This document shows positions 16,725 through 25,417 of a DNA stretch of 64,000 nt, one piece after another (the stretch's first letter is position 1; each line of letters begins with the position of its first letter). The position numbers and the translations under genes were made by a program. The stretch is from Roseiconus lacunae (GTDB lineage: Bacteria > Planctomycetota > Planctomycetia > Pirellulales > Pirellulaceae), in assembly GCF_008312935.1 (NCBI RefSeq), contig NZ_VSZO01000001.1, forward strand, positions 1,054,001-1,118,000, read 5' to 3'. Under the pieces are notes generated by a model. It saw nothing but the letters and a program-made list of their open reading frames with translations. It was not told where the DNA came from and ran no database searches.

Positions 16725-16964
16725 TTAGAGCGACTGGATATGCTCGACGTCGAAGTTGCCGTCGCGATCGCTGGTCACGAGGTAGTGCTTGAAGTCGACT
16801 TGCACCACGAACCGCTGACCGGTTCCGAGTTGCTTCCGAAGTGACTTACACGCTCCGGTGAATTCGCGTGATGCTTCGTTGAAACGGTCGGCCGATCGCA
16901 GGTAACGACCAACCGCGAGAGAAATGGCGACGCGACGTTCGATGTCTAAAGACAGGTCAGGCAT
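16725..16964 (-). CDS. Hypothetical small phage protein
   Basis: This 79-residue protein has an N-terminal helix (IERRVAISLAVGRYLRSADRF) and a beta-strand C-terminus (QRFVVQVDFKHYLVTSDRDGN). No family is recognised. It is the second gene of the leftward operon, between the sigma factor and the recombinase, and probably a small accessory protein. Confidence 0.65.
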   Translation of the reverse strand: MPDLSLDIERRVAISLAVGRYLRSADRFNEASREFTGACKSLRKQLGTGQRFVVQVDFKHYLVTSDRDGNFDVEHIQSL

Positions 16965-17072
16965 AGAGGCTCGGTGTTTGAGGTTGTGTGGAGCAAAGAC
17001 TTCTGATGGCTTTCCGCTACCTCTAGACCTTCCAACTTTTCAGACCGAAAGACGAAGCGGCGGTCAAAAACT

Positions 17073-17687
17073 TCAGACCAGGTACTCGTGCAGACCTTGC
17101 TCACGAAACACGACGGCGATCTTGGCCATCCAGTACTTCAGCGTCGAAAGGGGCACATCCATGATTTGCGAACACTCTCGCAGCGAATGGTCGGTGCGCA
17201 GCTTCAGAAGCCGTTGCCAGTGCTCGGGAAGCGTTGCGATGACCACGACCAAGTCGTGGCGCAAGTCAACCAGCTCCGTGTCCGACAGCTTTGCCGTTTC
17301 GATGCGGTTTCGGTTGTCGTCTTCGCTGATGCACTGGATCAACTCGCGGCGCTCACCACCGGATTCGACCATCACGTTCAGCGACGTCACCTCGCGATCA
17401 TCGCGAATCTTGTGCAATCGATAGGCACGCAGGTTGGTGGCAGCTCGGTTGACGACCATCGTGATGAACGGATTCCGGTGGCCAATCGTCGCGTCGTGCG
17501 ATCGCATCGCCCGATCGAGTTCAGCCTGCAGTTCCTGATGCAGGTCTTCCGCTTCGTGCGGAGCGAATTCCGGGTAGCGCAAAAGACGACCGACGCAGCG
17601 GCGAATGACCGTCTGAGCAAAGGGGTCGTCGGTGAGTGTCGCGGCGGTCGAAGTGGTTTGGGGCAGAGGAGGTGTTGAAACAGACAT
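17073..17687 (-). CDS. Sigma-70 family RNA polymerase sigma factor
   Basis: This 204-residue ECF-like sigma factor has a region 2 helix (HEAEDLHQELQAELDRAM), FITMVVNRAATNLRAYRLHK, and a region 4 helix-turn-helix (SLRECSQIMDVPLSTLKYWM). It would redirect host RNA polymerase to chosen promoters. ATG 17687 was preferred to 17771. As the first gene of the phage replication operon it may turn on phage genes; the repeated leaders at 3366-7083 are one candidate target. It starts next to a pair of repeated operator-like sites. Confidence 0.82.
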   Translation of the reverse strand: MSVSTPPLPQTTSTAATLTDDPFAQTVIRRCVGRLLRYPEFAPHEAEDLHQELQAELDRAMRSHDATIGHRNPFITMVVNRAATNLRAYRLHKIRDDREVTSLNVMVESGGERRELIQCISEDDNRNRIETAKLSDTELVDLRHDLVVVIATLPEHWQRLLKLRTDHSLRECSQIMDVPLSTLKYWMAKIAVVFREQGLHEYLV

Positions 17688-17754
17688 GTTCACTCCGTCG
17701 ATGGGCGGTGTTGGAAAAGGCCGCGTCTCGGCAGCGGCCACACCCACCGGCGAA

Positions 17755-17868
17755 GTTGCACCAAATCGCACTCAGCGATCAGTGCGACAGCGTTTCATCC
17801 CGTAATTCACAGCGAAAACGCGTTGAAGAAAATGTTGTTGCAGTTGCACGAAATCGCACTAACTGCAA
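17755..17868. promoter_or_regulatory. Paired operator-like sites between divergent genes
   Basis: GTTGCACNAAATCGCACT occurs at 17755-17772 and again at 17843-17860. The second copy is nested in a perfect inverted repeat, TTGCAGTT (17838-17845) and AACTGCAA (17861-17868). The sites lie between the divergent sigma factor and 18018 genes, a likely place for a repressor to control both. The 330-base stretch 17688-18017 holds no gene. Confidence 0.55.
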
Positions 17869-17938
17869 TTGAAACACTGGCTGCCCGGAGATGGGCGGAG
17901 AGGAAGGCTGGAATGGGCGGCAGGTTTTTTCAGCCTGC

Positions 17939-17955
17939 TGGACCAAACGTGTCCA
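17939..17955 (+). repeat. Copy 1 of a 15-17 base three-copy repeat
   Basis: TGGACCAAACGTGTCCA lies here. It is found again in the same orientation at 50090-50106, and without its first two bases at 50517-50531. The arms TGGAC and GTCCA are complementary around a seven-base centre. Confidence 0.6.
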
Positions 17956-18017
17956 TGGCATCGGTCAATCTGGACGGCCACTGTTTATCCAGACCTTCCT
18001 CTTGATGGAGCCTCGCT

Positions 18018-18491
18018 ATGCACGCCGAAGTTGAACAGCTTTCCGGTACTGAACCCGTTGAAACTGAAATGGTTGGACGCCTCGCCCGACTGTTGCTCGA
18101 TCCGTCACTGGATCGCTGCGATATCGCCGACGGCATCTTGTCCGACATCGATCTGATCCGCTTCCTTTGTGGCTACCAGCAGATCGTGATCGAAAACACA
18201 GCGGCGCCCGGCACGAATTGGATGATGGAGCAACGAGGTTCCCACGAACTGACCTTTGTGGCCCATGCCCTCAATCAACCACGCAAAGAATTCGTTATGC
18301 CACTGCTTTTAGGGTCGCTCTGCGATCACAGCGGTCAGCCATGGTTTCAGTCTTCGGTTTATGAATTCGTGCCGGCAGTCGAAGGAATCAAGACGACTAA
18401 CATTGGCGGAAAACCGATGTTCAAAGCCAACATGAACCCGGTACACCGCAGCCGTCAGTCGGCCGCGCAAACGAATGCTGCCTTGAACTGA
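18018..18491 (+). CDS. Hypothetical protein divergent from the sigma factor
   Basis: This 157-residue protein has a helical, acidic N-terminus (VGRLARLLLDPSLDRCDIADG) and a beta-rich C-terminus with YEFVPAVEGIKTTN. I know no family. It has a good ATG after a GATGGAG-like region and is divergent from the sigma factor gene, so both may answer to the sites at 17755-17868. Confidence 0.68.
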   Translation: MHAEVEQLSGTEPVETEMVGRLARLLLDPSLDRCDIADGILSDIDLIRFLCGYQQIVIENTAAPGTNWMMEQRGSHELTFVAHALNQPRKEFVMPLLLGSLCDHSGQPWFQSSVYEFVPAVEGIKTTNIGGKPMFKANMNPVHRSRQSAAQTNAALN

Positions 18492-18526
18492 CAGGAACTC
18501 CCACTCGGTCCGATGTCCACTTTGTT

Positions 18527-18662
18527 TATCAGCGCTAATTCAACATTTTTTTCCTGCAAATTACAGGGCCAAAGCGTTTGCTAGCAAAACTTGGCTTGTC
18601 GGAATAATCGGCACGACTAGATTAAATATAGCACGAAACGAAGTCTATCAGCGCTAATTCAA
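18527..18662. promoter_or_regulatory. Repeats upstream of the LexA-like gene
   Basis: TATCAGCGCTAATTCAA is present twice, at 18527-18543 and 18646-18662. Between them lies a perfect palindrome, TTTGCTAGCAAA, at 18577-18588. The second repeat ends 33 bases before the LexA-type repressor start, so these are candidate operators for self-control. Confidence 0.55.
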
Positions 18663-18695
18663 GCCGCCACATTCAACCGCCAAGGATGCCGATTC

Positions 18696-19349
18696 ATGAA
18701 GCGAGCCAAACCAAGCCGGGGACGTCCACGCCAAACCGAAATCACCGAAGGCCAATCGCGAGCACTCGACGTACTGTCCGCCGCGATCGATCGCCATGGT
18801 ATCGCACCCACGATGACCGAACTCGGTGACCGGCTTGGCATCAGCGCCGCTAGCGCCCACCAATTGGTTCTGCAACTGGAACGCAAAGGCTATGTCGCTC
18901 GCCAGCCCCGCAAGGCTCGCAGTTTGAGGGTGGTTCGTCGGCCAAGTCAAACGCTCGCATCGATGACGAGCGTTCCGATGCTCGGCGTGGTGAAAGCGGG
19001 GCCGGCAATGCTCGCCGAGGAGAATTGTCTGGGTGAAGTCATGGTTGCTTCCGACCTGGTCGGTCGCAGTCCATGTTTCGCATTGACGATCAGTGGTGAC
19101 AGCATGAAGGACGCGGACATGCGTGACGGGGACATCGTGATCGTTCGCCGACAACAGCTTGCCGAAAACGGCGAGATCGTTGTCGCGTTGATCGATGACG
19201 AAGCGACCGTGAAGCGACTCGATTTGAACGACGGAGCGATTCGCTTGTTGCCGGAAAACCGGAAATACAAGCCGATCGAGATTGAGCCCGATAGCGACTT
19301 TCGTGTGCTTGGAAAGGTTATTTGTGTCACCAAGAAATCTGAAAGTTAG
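18696..19349 (+). CDS. lexA: LexA-type self-cleaving repressor
   Basis: This 217-residue protein has an N-terminal winged helix (SRALDVLSAAIDRHGIAPTM, then LGDRLGISAASAHQLVLQLE) and a C-terminal S24 peptidase domain. The cleavage site Ala101-Gly102 (VVKAGPAM), Ser136 (TISGDSMKD) and Lys173 (EATVKRL) have the same spacing, 35 and 37 residues, as in E. coli LexA (84/85, 119, 156). RecA-stimulated self-cleavage after DNA damage is therefore expected. Inside a prophage it could be the lysogeny switch or a second LexA. AAGGA lies 12 bases before the ATG. Confidence 0.9.
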   Translation: MKRAKPSRGRPRQTEITEGQSRALDVLSAAIDRHGIAPTMTELGDRLGISAASAHQLVLQLERKGYVARQPRKARSLRVVRRPSQTLASMTSVPMLGVVKAGPAMLAEENCLGEVMVASDLVGRSPCFALTISGDSMKDADMRDGDIVIVRRQQLAENGEIVVALIDDEATVKRLDLNDGAIRLLPENRKYKPIEIEPDSDFRVLGKVICVTKKSES

Positions 19350-19354
19350 CTGTC

Positions 19355-20548
19355 ATGCCTCAACCCACTCCGTTGTCCACCTTGCTTCGCGTGATTCCCA
19401 ACGAGCTGCTCAAAAAGTGGTTCCATGATCATATTCCGGGGCCGTTTGATATTTCCTGGGAGACGTTGGGAGAGAACGACATCGAGCCCATGATCGTGCA
19501 TCTAGACGACTTGCCATCAAGCATTCGTAAAGATGCCGAGATTGATCTTCGGACCATCCGTTCGTTCGCCAGCGAAGCGGGCATGAGGGCGATCGAGGAT
19601 ACCGCACGGATGCACGGTGAGCCTGATTTGTTGTCTCGCATTCCCGATGGACTCAATCTCAATGGACGTGCAATGTGGGTTCGCTTGCATGAGTGGGAGA
19701 TCCTTCACGCCGCAACCACGCTCCTGCATTTGGAAGAAGCGACATTCTGGAGGAAGAGAAACGGAGTGCCGTCCAACGTTGAAATCGCCGCCGATGCCGC
19801 TGAGCTACTTGGTAACGCAGTGTCCAACATGTTACGTGAGGAAGGACGAGGCCAAAACGTCACCGTCGAGCGACTGGAAAACAACGGCATCGTCTATTTC
19901 GTCGTTCATCCCGACGACTTCGTTCGCAGCGATAACACACACGACGATCAGGGCCGCTTGGCGACTGTGTCGATTCGTCCGACCCTGGACATCATCTTTG
20001 CCTATGACCGGCACGCCGGTTCATTTGAACTCTGCGCGAGATTACCGAAAGCCCACAAAGAGCGACTCGAGCCAATCTTTTCGCGCACTGTGCTTGGCTG
20101 GCAATTACCGCCCTACGAGGACGAAAGCGGCTACTACATCGATCACTTGAAAGATCCGAACACGCCCCTGCCGACCGATCCGGCAGATCAAATCCGAGTC
20201 CGCATCGAAGAGATCAAGATGTTCAATCCATCGACTCGTCGTCGGATCTCAACGGACATCAACAAACACGACGAGACCGATACGATTCACCGGGCGATCA
20301 GCGAGGAACTTCGTTCTTTGCATGACGTGCTGGCAAACTTCAGCGTCAATTCCGTTGGCATCCGATTCGTATTCCCGGCCACACGGTATGCCCGAGCCGG
20401 CGGCCGGATCATTCGGATCACTCCCGGCAGTTGCAACCTGCGGAGCCTAACGCCGGATCGTGCCGAGATTGTCCAGAAGCACCTTCGTATGTGGGGAGTC
20501 GACGATGCGCCGACGGACGAGCCCAATCTGGTCTCGGTGGGAGCTTAG
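19355..20548 (+). CDS. Hypothetical protein downstream of LexA
   Basis: This 397-residue protein starts five bases after the LexA stop, so it is in the same operon. It has mixed alpha/beta sequence, with a helix around ATRLHEWEILHAATTLLHLE-like residues 110-130 and a C-terminal RFVFPATRYARAGGRIIRIT strand pair. No catalytic motif is seen. The next gene overlaps its end by 44 bases. Co-transcription with LexA suggests a damage- or induction-linked role, but the function is unknown. Confidence 0.68.
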   Translation: MPQPTPLSTLLRVIPNELLKKWFHDHIPGPFDISWETLGENDIEPMIVHLDDLPSSIRKDAEIDLRTIRSFASEAGMRAIEDTARMHGEPDLLSRIPDGLNLNGRAMWVRLHEWEILHAATTLLHLEEATFWRKRNGVPSNVEIAADAAELLGNAVSNMLREEGRGQNVTVERLENNGIVYFVVHPDDFVRSDNTHDDQGRLATVSIRPTLDIIFAYDRHAGSFELCARLPKAHKERLEPIFSRTVLGWQLPPYEDESGYYIDHLKDPNTPLPTDPADQIRVRIEEIKMFNPSTRRRISTDINKHDETDTIHRAISEELRSLHDVLANFSVNSVGIRFVFPATRYARAGGRIIRITPGSCNLRSLTPDRAEIVQKHLRMWGVDDAPTDEPNLVSVGA

Positions 20549-21428
20549 TCCACCGGCATTCACAGCCCGTGATGCCGAACTATTTCATCAAGACCATCTC
20601 GCTGTCTTTCGTCGCCATCGCATGGTCAAACCGACCACGCCGGCGACTGAACTGCAATGCAAAGATTGTGGCGAGCATCAGCCGGTCATCTATGCAACGG
20701 ACCGTGAAGGTGGTCGGCACGGCTTTATCGTTTGCGAGCGATGTGGTCCCGCAGAGGTGCATCCTGAATCGCTTGACCAGTTCGTCTTCGATACCGAGCC
20801 GCTACTGGAACATCTCTTTGTCGAATCACGACTCGCGATCAAACCGATCGACACGGATCTCTTGTGGCATATCGGCAGACGAACCTTCGAAGGGCAAAGT
20901 CGCGAGTTGCTATTTCTGCGTTGCTTGAATGTAAAAAACGAAACAAGCATCGTCGAACAGTTTGGTCGCCGAAAACGATCACTGGTTTTCATGCCGCTAG
21001 CCAGTTCTGCAGCGAGACTCGACTCGATGGTTCCCAACTTGGTCATCGGAATTCAGGACGTCGTTGAATTCTCGGATGACCGCCTTCGAATCGATTGGGA
21101 GACCGTCGAAGATCGCCTGATCGAATCCAGTGAATCCAAAATTCCAAAACCCAAGCCGCAGCCACGTCGATCGTCGCGCACTGCGAAAATCGAACTGTTG
21201 GTTCAAGAATTGACGCTGCACTTACGCAGTACTGCTGATCATGCTCATGCATCCGGCGAATTGTTGCCTCGTCCGACGCAACAAGAACTCGCGCGACAAA
21301 CCGGAATGTCGAAGTCCGACGTCAGTCGCTGCATGAGAGACGCGTCTGCCAATCAGCTGCGACTGCTTTGGCAAACGGCGGATGACCTGGATGCCGTTTT
21401 GCGTTTGCCTCGCAAACAACTTCGCTAA
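20505..21428 (+). CDS. Zinc-ribbon and HTH-like protein
   Basis: This 307-residue protein starts at ATG 20505 after GGGGAG, inside the end of the previous gene. Near residues 50-80, CKDCGEH and CERCGPAE form a CxxC...CxxC zinc ribbon. The C-terminus has a helix-turn-helix (PTQQELARQTGMSKSDVSRCM), and the centre is helical. This is consistent with a DNA-binding regulator, perhaps the partner of the LexA operon, but no named family is recognised. Confidence 0.68.
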   Translation: MRRRTSPIWSRWELSPPAFTARDAELFHQDHLAVFRRHRMVKPTTPATELQCKDCGEHQPVIYATDREGGRHGFIVCERCGPAEVHPESLDQFVFDTEPLLEHLFVESRLAIKPIDTDLLWHIGRRTFEGQSRELLFLRCLNVKNETSIVEQFGRRKRSLVFMPLASSAARLDSMVPNLVIGIQDVVEFSDDRLRIDWETVEDRLIESSESKIPKPKPQPRRSSRTAKIELLVQELTLHLRSTADHAHASGELLPRPTQQELARQTGMSKSDVSRCMRDASANQLRLLWQTADDLDAVLRLPRKQLR

Positions 21429-21536
21429 ATCTTTCTTTTCGATTGGCTCCGACTTTCAGAACCAGAACTTGGAAGGTCTGGGGATAGAGCGGTCTGTTAA
21501 CCGCATGTCCCCATTTCTCACTTCTAGGTTCTGCCA

Positions 21537-21725
21537 GTGCGAAACTCCAATCCGAAATCTGATTTCGATGAAACACGATTGAGGCGTCGCGAAATCGTCG
21601 ACCTGCTGACTCGTACCATCATTCGTCACCATCGAGTTACCGCAATTTCCGGGAACTCCGAAGAATCTGACGGCGATGCCCAAGCCGATGGCTTGATCGA
21701 ATCGGAAAACGATCGCTCTCTGTGA
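21537..21725 (+). CDS. Small protein of recombinase cassette A
   Basis: This 62-residue protein contains RRREIVDLLTRTIIRHHRV, which resembles the RRVVEILGIALARL segment of the small proteins at 47030 and 47350 in cassette B. Like them it sits just before a DUF2924 gene. I therefore think it is a real member of the cassette, despite its size. The function is unknown. Confidence 0.5.
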   Translation: MRNSNPKSDFDETRLRRREIVDLLTRTIIRHHRVTAISGNSEESDGDAQADGLIESENDRSL

Positions 21726-21780
21726 CTCCGCCGCGGTAAACACGCCCGGCATTTCCCTATTTCGAGTCATGGAGAGCAAC

Positions 21781-22269
21781 ATGAGCAACCCATTGGGCCA
21801 AGAATTGGCCGCGCTTCGCCGAATGTCGGTCAGCACCCTTCAAGCCAAGTACCTCGAGGTCTTCGGCGAATCAACGACCGGTCGCAATAAAGCGTGGCTT
21901 CAGAAGCGAATCGCATGGCGAATGCAAGCCAATGCGTTCGGCGGCCTGAGTGATCGGGCCATCCAGCGAGCCAGTGAGCTCGCCAACGAATCGGATCTTC
22001 GCGTGATTGCGCCGCGCGAGCCGTCACGCATGCCACCACCCCCGCCGGTGAATCGCGAACTTCCACCCAAGGATGAGCGGTTGCCGCCCGTCGGCGATTG
22101 TCTGGTTCGCGATTACAAGGGCCGGGAGTGCGTCGTCACCATCATGCCCGATGGTTTCGATTTTGAGGGCGAGCACTACAAGACACTCTCGGCCGTCGCC
22201 AAAGCGATCACGGGCCAGCACTGGAATGGCTTTCGGTTCTTCAAAGTTCACAAGCAGGAGTCAGCATGA
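21781..22269 (+). CDS. DUF2924 protein, cassette A
   Basis: This 162-residue protein matches DUF2924. It has LAALRRMSVSTLQAKYLEVFG, NKAWLQKRIAWRMQ, and the C-terminal DYKGRECVV and YKTLSAVAKAITGQHWNG parts. These proteins almost always lie before a large serine recombinase and probably help it recognise DNA. ATG 21781 follows GGAGAG; an earlier start at 21769 is possible. Its stop overlaps the recombinase start (ATGA at 22266). The same gene is broken by a stop codon in cassette B. Confidence 0.86.
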   Translation: MSNPLGQELAALRRMSVSTLQAKYLEVFGESTTGRNKAWLQKRIAWRMQANAFGGLSDRAIQRASELANESDLRVIAPREPSRMPPPPPVNRELPPKDERLPPVGDCLVRDYKGRECVVTIMPDGFDFEGEHYKTLSAVAKAITGQHWNGFRFFKVHKQESA

Positions 22270-23816
22270 ATCGCGATCAAATGAAACAACCCATTCGGTG
22301 TGCAATCTACACTCGCAAATCGACTGAAGAAGGACTCGACCAAGAGTTCAATAGCCTTGATGCGCAGCGTGATGCCGGCGAAGCATTCATCACCAGCCAG
22401 CGAAGCGAAGGCTGGGCATGTCTCGAAGAGCGATACGACGACGGCGGTTTTTCAGGTGGCAACCTCGAACGTCCCGCGATGAAACGTCTCATAGCCGATA
22501 TCGAGGCCGGCAGAATCGACTGTGTCGTTGTCTATAAAGTTGACCGACTTAGTCGCAGCCTGCTCGACTTCTCTCGGGTGATGGAAACATTCGAGAAACA
22601 CAATGTGGCCTTCGTCTCTGTTACCCAGCAGTTCAATACCGCCAGCTCCATGGGCCGGTTGATTCTCAATGTGCTGCTTTCCTTCGCGCAGTTTGAGCGC
22701 GAGATGATTAGCGAACGCACCCGAGACAAGATTGCGGCAACGCGTCGTAAAGGCAAATGGTGCGGCGGTGTTCCAGTCTTTGGCTTTACGATCGAAGAAA
22801 CCAAGCTTGTCGTGGTGCCCCATGAAGCCGAACGCGTGCGGCAGATCTTTCATCTCTACCAACGAACGCATTCCCTGCTCGAAACGGCCAAGGAAGCCAA
22901 CCGCCGAGGTTGGCGGACCAAGCAGTGGACGACCAAGAAGGGCACGACACGCGGTGGTCTGCCGTATGACAAGAACCGTATCTACCAGATGCTGACCAAT
23001 GTCACCTACATCGGCAAGCTGACGTACAAGGACGAGATCCATGAAGGCCAGCATCAGGCCATCGTCGATCCTGAGGTCTTCAAAGAAGTCGGAGAGTCGC
23101 TGCGAAAAAATGGTCGCATCGGAATGATACGAGCTTCCACCAGCTTCGACGGAATGCTGCGAGGCATCCTTCGGTGTGCAAAATGCAATCGAGCCATGCG
23201 GCACACTTCTTCTGGCCGCGGCACGAAACGGTATCGTTACTACGTTTGCGGCAAAGCCGAAAAACAAGGCTATGAATCTTGTCCATCGCCTTCGATTCCC
23301 GCAAGGCAAATTGAGGGGTTTGTCGTCGACGAACTCCGCGTGTTCGCAAGTGACGACCAGCTCATCCGTGACATCTACGAACGCTGTTATGAGCAGAACC
23401 GCGAGGACATCGATTCGCAAAAACGTGAAGCCGATTCGATCGCGAAGTTTCTCAAAGAGGACCACGCCGAGATGACTCACCTTGTCGCAACGGCCGCTAG
23501 CCCTGACTTGATTGAAGCAACGCAATCACGCATTGATAAAAGCGAAACACGATTGAAAGAGCTACGTGAAGCAATCGACAACCATCGGCCGATTCGCGTC
23601 AGCCACGCATCGATTCGCAAGACCCTCGGTGAACTGGATAAAGCCTGGGACACGATCCCACCGAGAGAACGTTGCCGACTGATGGAATTGTTGATCGAAA
23701 GGATCGACTACGACGGCGTTGAGGGCACGCTTGATATCACCTTCCATCCCGCCGGACTCGCGTCACTCGGCCAGGACGGCAACTTTGCCCGACACATCAC
23801 GGAGACATTGAATTGA
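22266..23816 (+). CDS. Large serine recombinase, cassette A
   Basis: This 516-residue recombinase has the catalytic pattern IYTRKST (Ser19 is the nucleophile). It also has VVYKVDRLSRSLLDFSRVME, the helix IISERTRDKIA-type region, and a recombinase domain with a zinc ribbon (CAKCNRAM...CGKAEKQGYESC). A coiled-coil segment follows near residues 370-450. It cuts and joins two DNA sites, so it may integrate, excise or flip DNA of this island. It is coupled to genes on both sides (ATGA before, TTGA after). Cassette B holds a clear paralog. Confidence 0.92.
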   Translation: MNRDQMKQPIRCAIYTRKSTEEGLDQEFNSLDAQRDAGEAFITSQRSEGWACLEERYDDGGFSGGNLERPAMKRLIADIEAGRIDCVVVYKVDRLSRSLLDFSRVMETFEKHNVAFVSVTQQFNTASSMGRLILNVLLSFAQFEREMISERTRDKIAATRRKGKWCGGVPVFGFTIEETKLVVVPHEAERVRQIFHLYQRTHSLLETAKEANRRGWRTKQWTTKKGTTRGGLPYDKNRIYQMLTNVTYIGKLTYKDEIHEGQHQAIVDPEVFKEVGESLRKNGRIGMIRASTSFDGMLRGILRCAKCNRAMRHTSSGRGTKRYRYYVCGKAEKQGYESCPSPSIPARQIEGFVVDELRVFASDDQLIRDIYERCYEQNREDIDSQKREADSIAKFLKEDHAEMTHLVATAASPDLIEATQSRIDKSETRLKELREAIDNHRPIRVSHASIRKTLGELDKAWDTIPPRERCRLMELLIERIDYDGVEGTLDITFHPAGLASLGQDGNFARHITETLN

Positions 23817-24268
23817 GCGACCGATCGAACAACTCAAACGAACCAGCGCCACGCACGTCGGCGATACGCCGCACGTTTCACGTTACCCGCGTGGATCGCG
23901 GAGCCCGTGAGGTGCGCGGCGGTGCGGCCCCACCGCGGCCCAGAACGGGCCAACTGCCAAGACTGTCACGGCTGATGGCACTCGCCATCCATTTCGACCA
24001 CGCTTTGGCATCGGGCCGCCTCCGATCGCAAGCCGACTTGGCGCGAGCAGGGCAAGTCACACGAGCTCGCCTCAGCCAGATCATGAACCTCTGTAATCTC
24101 GCCCCCGATCTTCAAGAAGAGCTGCTGTTCTTAAAGCCCTATTTCAACGGCCGAGCGCCCATCACCGAGCGTCAAATCCGCCCCATCGCCGCCGAACCCA
24201 ACTGGGACAAGCAACGCCGCCGTTTCAAGAAGCTTACCGGATCTGCCGGTCGCAACGATCGCGGTTAG
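23813..24268 (+). CDS. HTH protein of recombinase cassette A
   Basis: This 151-residue protein appears to use TTG 23813, overlapping the recombinase stop. The centre (LASGRLRSQADLARAGQVTRARLSQIMNL) is a helix-turn-helix. The C-terminus (ITERQIRPIAAEPNWDKQRRRF) is conserved with the cassette B partner at 49683. It probably regulates the cassette or directs the recombinase. The first 55 residues are basic and disordered. Confidence 0.8.
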   Translation: MSDRSNNSNEPAPRTSAIRRTFHVTRVDRGAREVRGGAAPPRPRTGQLPRLSRLMALAIHFDHALASGRLRSQADLARAGQVTRARLSQIMNLCNLAPDLQEELLFLKPYFNGRAPITERQIRPIAAEPNWDKQRRRFKKLTGSAGRNDRG

Positions 24269-24581
24269 CTTGAAGGTCCGATAACCTCAGCTACGTCGTA
24301 AAGCACAGCGGGTTGTGCTAGTCGTGATCCTCAGCTCTGGCCCCAGTCCATCCGTCTACGCTACAACCTCGCTGATTGCAGATGTCAGCTAGTGAATCTC
24401 TCCCATTTCGGAAACGGATTCAATAAGATTCTGATCAAACGTTCACGTCAGAATGTAAATTAGCCATTTATCCGGACTTTTTCAGCATTTTCCGGTAGGT
24501 AGCGAGTGTCCCCCCATACCAGAGAGGATGTTGATAGAATTTGCACTGCAGAAATCGTCGAGTGCTTTGGAGAAACCGGAA
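24269..24581. other. Gene-free stretch between cassette A and the envelope operon
   Basis: No gene is seen. AGCACA and TGTGCT at about 24303-24320 form a short hairpin that may end the cassette A transcript. The sequence becomes visibly more A+T-rich from here, marking the start of the cargo. Confidence 0.4.
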
Positions 24582-25400
24582 ATGAAAGGATCGTTCACAA
24601 GTCGGGTGTTGTTTTCCGCGATGTTGTTGACTGTGATCACAGTGAACTGCAACGGCCGTGAGCCTATGGCACTGTCAGGGAGCGTCGGGAGCGGGGGAGC
24701 GAACAGTTCAAGCGATGTAAAAGCGGTGCAATTGCGACTCCGAGAACTTGGCTTTACTTGGGTTGACGCGGACGGGCAGATTGGCCCCATCACGATCGCT
24801 GCCATCAGGCTTTTTCAGTCAATTAAAGATGGCGAGTCAAAAGTCGTTGGCGACGGTCGCATCGACGTGAACGGTGACACGCACAAGTGGCTTGAAGCAA
24901 AGAATGCGCCCCGATGGACAAAAATGACTGAATCTGGTCCTGGATTCAAAAATATTGAACTCGGTGAAATTGACGACGACCACGATTTTGGGACGACTTG
25001 GCTTGATTCTACAATCAAGAATGCATCAAGGTCTTATCAAAAAAAATATCGAAGCCTACATAACTCGTCTCTCGTTACAGTAAATGACGCTAGCCCAGCA
25101 AAAGGTGGTAACTCACCTGATCATTCAGGTCATGAGACAGGTTTGAACATCGACCTGCGTTTGCCGAAAACGGATCACAGTGAAGTTACGCCTGGCGGAA
25201 GGACTTACAAGTCCAGCGACTACGACCAGGCAGCTGCCCGAGCGATAATCAAAGCATTTCGATCACAAGAACTCGTCAACACGGAGCAAATTTTCTTTAA
25301 TGATCCAGACCTTATCTCTGAAGGTCTGTGCAAAAGTCTTTCAGGCCATGACAATCACATACATGTTGGCATTAAGGCACCTGTACGCGACGACAACTGA
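24582..25400 (+). CDS. Exported murein endopeptidase-like protein with peptidoglycan-binding domain
   Basis: This 272-residue protein has a hydrophobic signal-like N-terminus (residues 8-24). A peptidoglycan-binding domain spans about 43-105 (VKAVQLRLRELGFTWVDADG). A LAS-type zinc peptidase follows: HSGHETGLNIDLR gives His184 and Asp191, and GHDNHIHVGI gives His259 and His261. This is the zinc site of MepA- and M15-like enzymes that cut peptide cross-links in the cell wall. ATG 24582 follows GGAG. It opens a seven-gene operon with a proton-channel-like protein, which suggests wall cutting tied to that machine. Confidence 0.78.
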   Translation: MKGSFTSRVLFSAMLLTVITVNCNGREPMALSGSVGSGGANSSSDVKAVQLRLRELGFTWVDADGQIGPITIAAIRLFQSIKDGESKVVGDGRIDVNGDTHKWLEAKNAPRWTKMTESGPGFKNIELGEIDDDHDFGTTWLDSTIKNASRSYQKKYRSLHNSSLVTVNDASPAKGGNSPDHSGHETGLNIDLRLPKTDHSEVTPGGRTYKSSDYDQAAARAIIKAFRSQELVNTEQIFFNDPDLISEGLCKSLSGHDNHIHVGIKAPVRDDN

Positions 25401-25417
25401 CTCGGAGATGAACTGTC

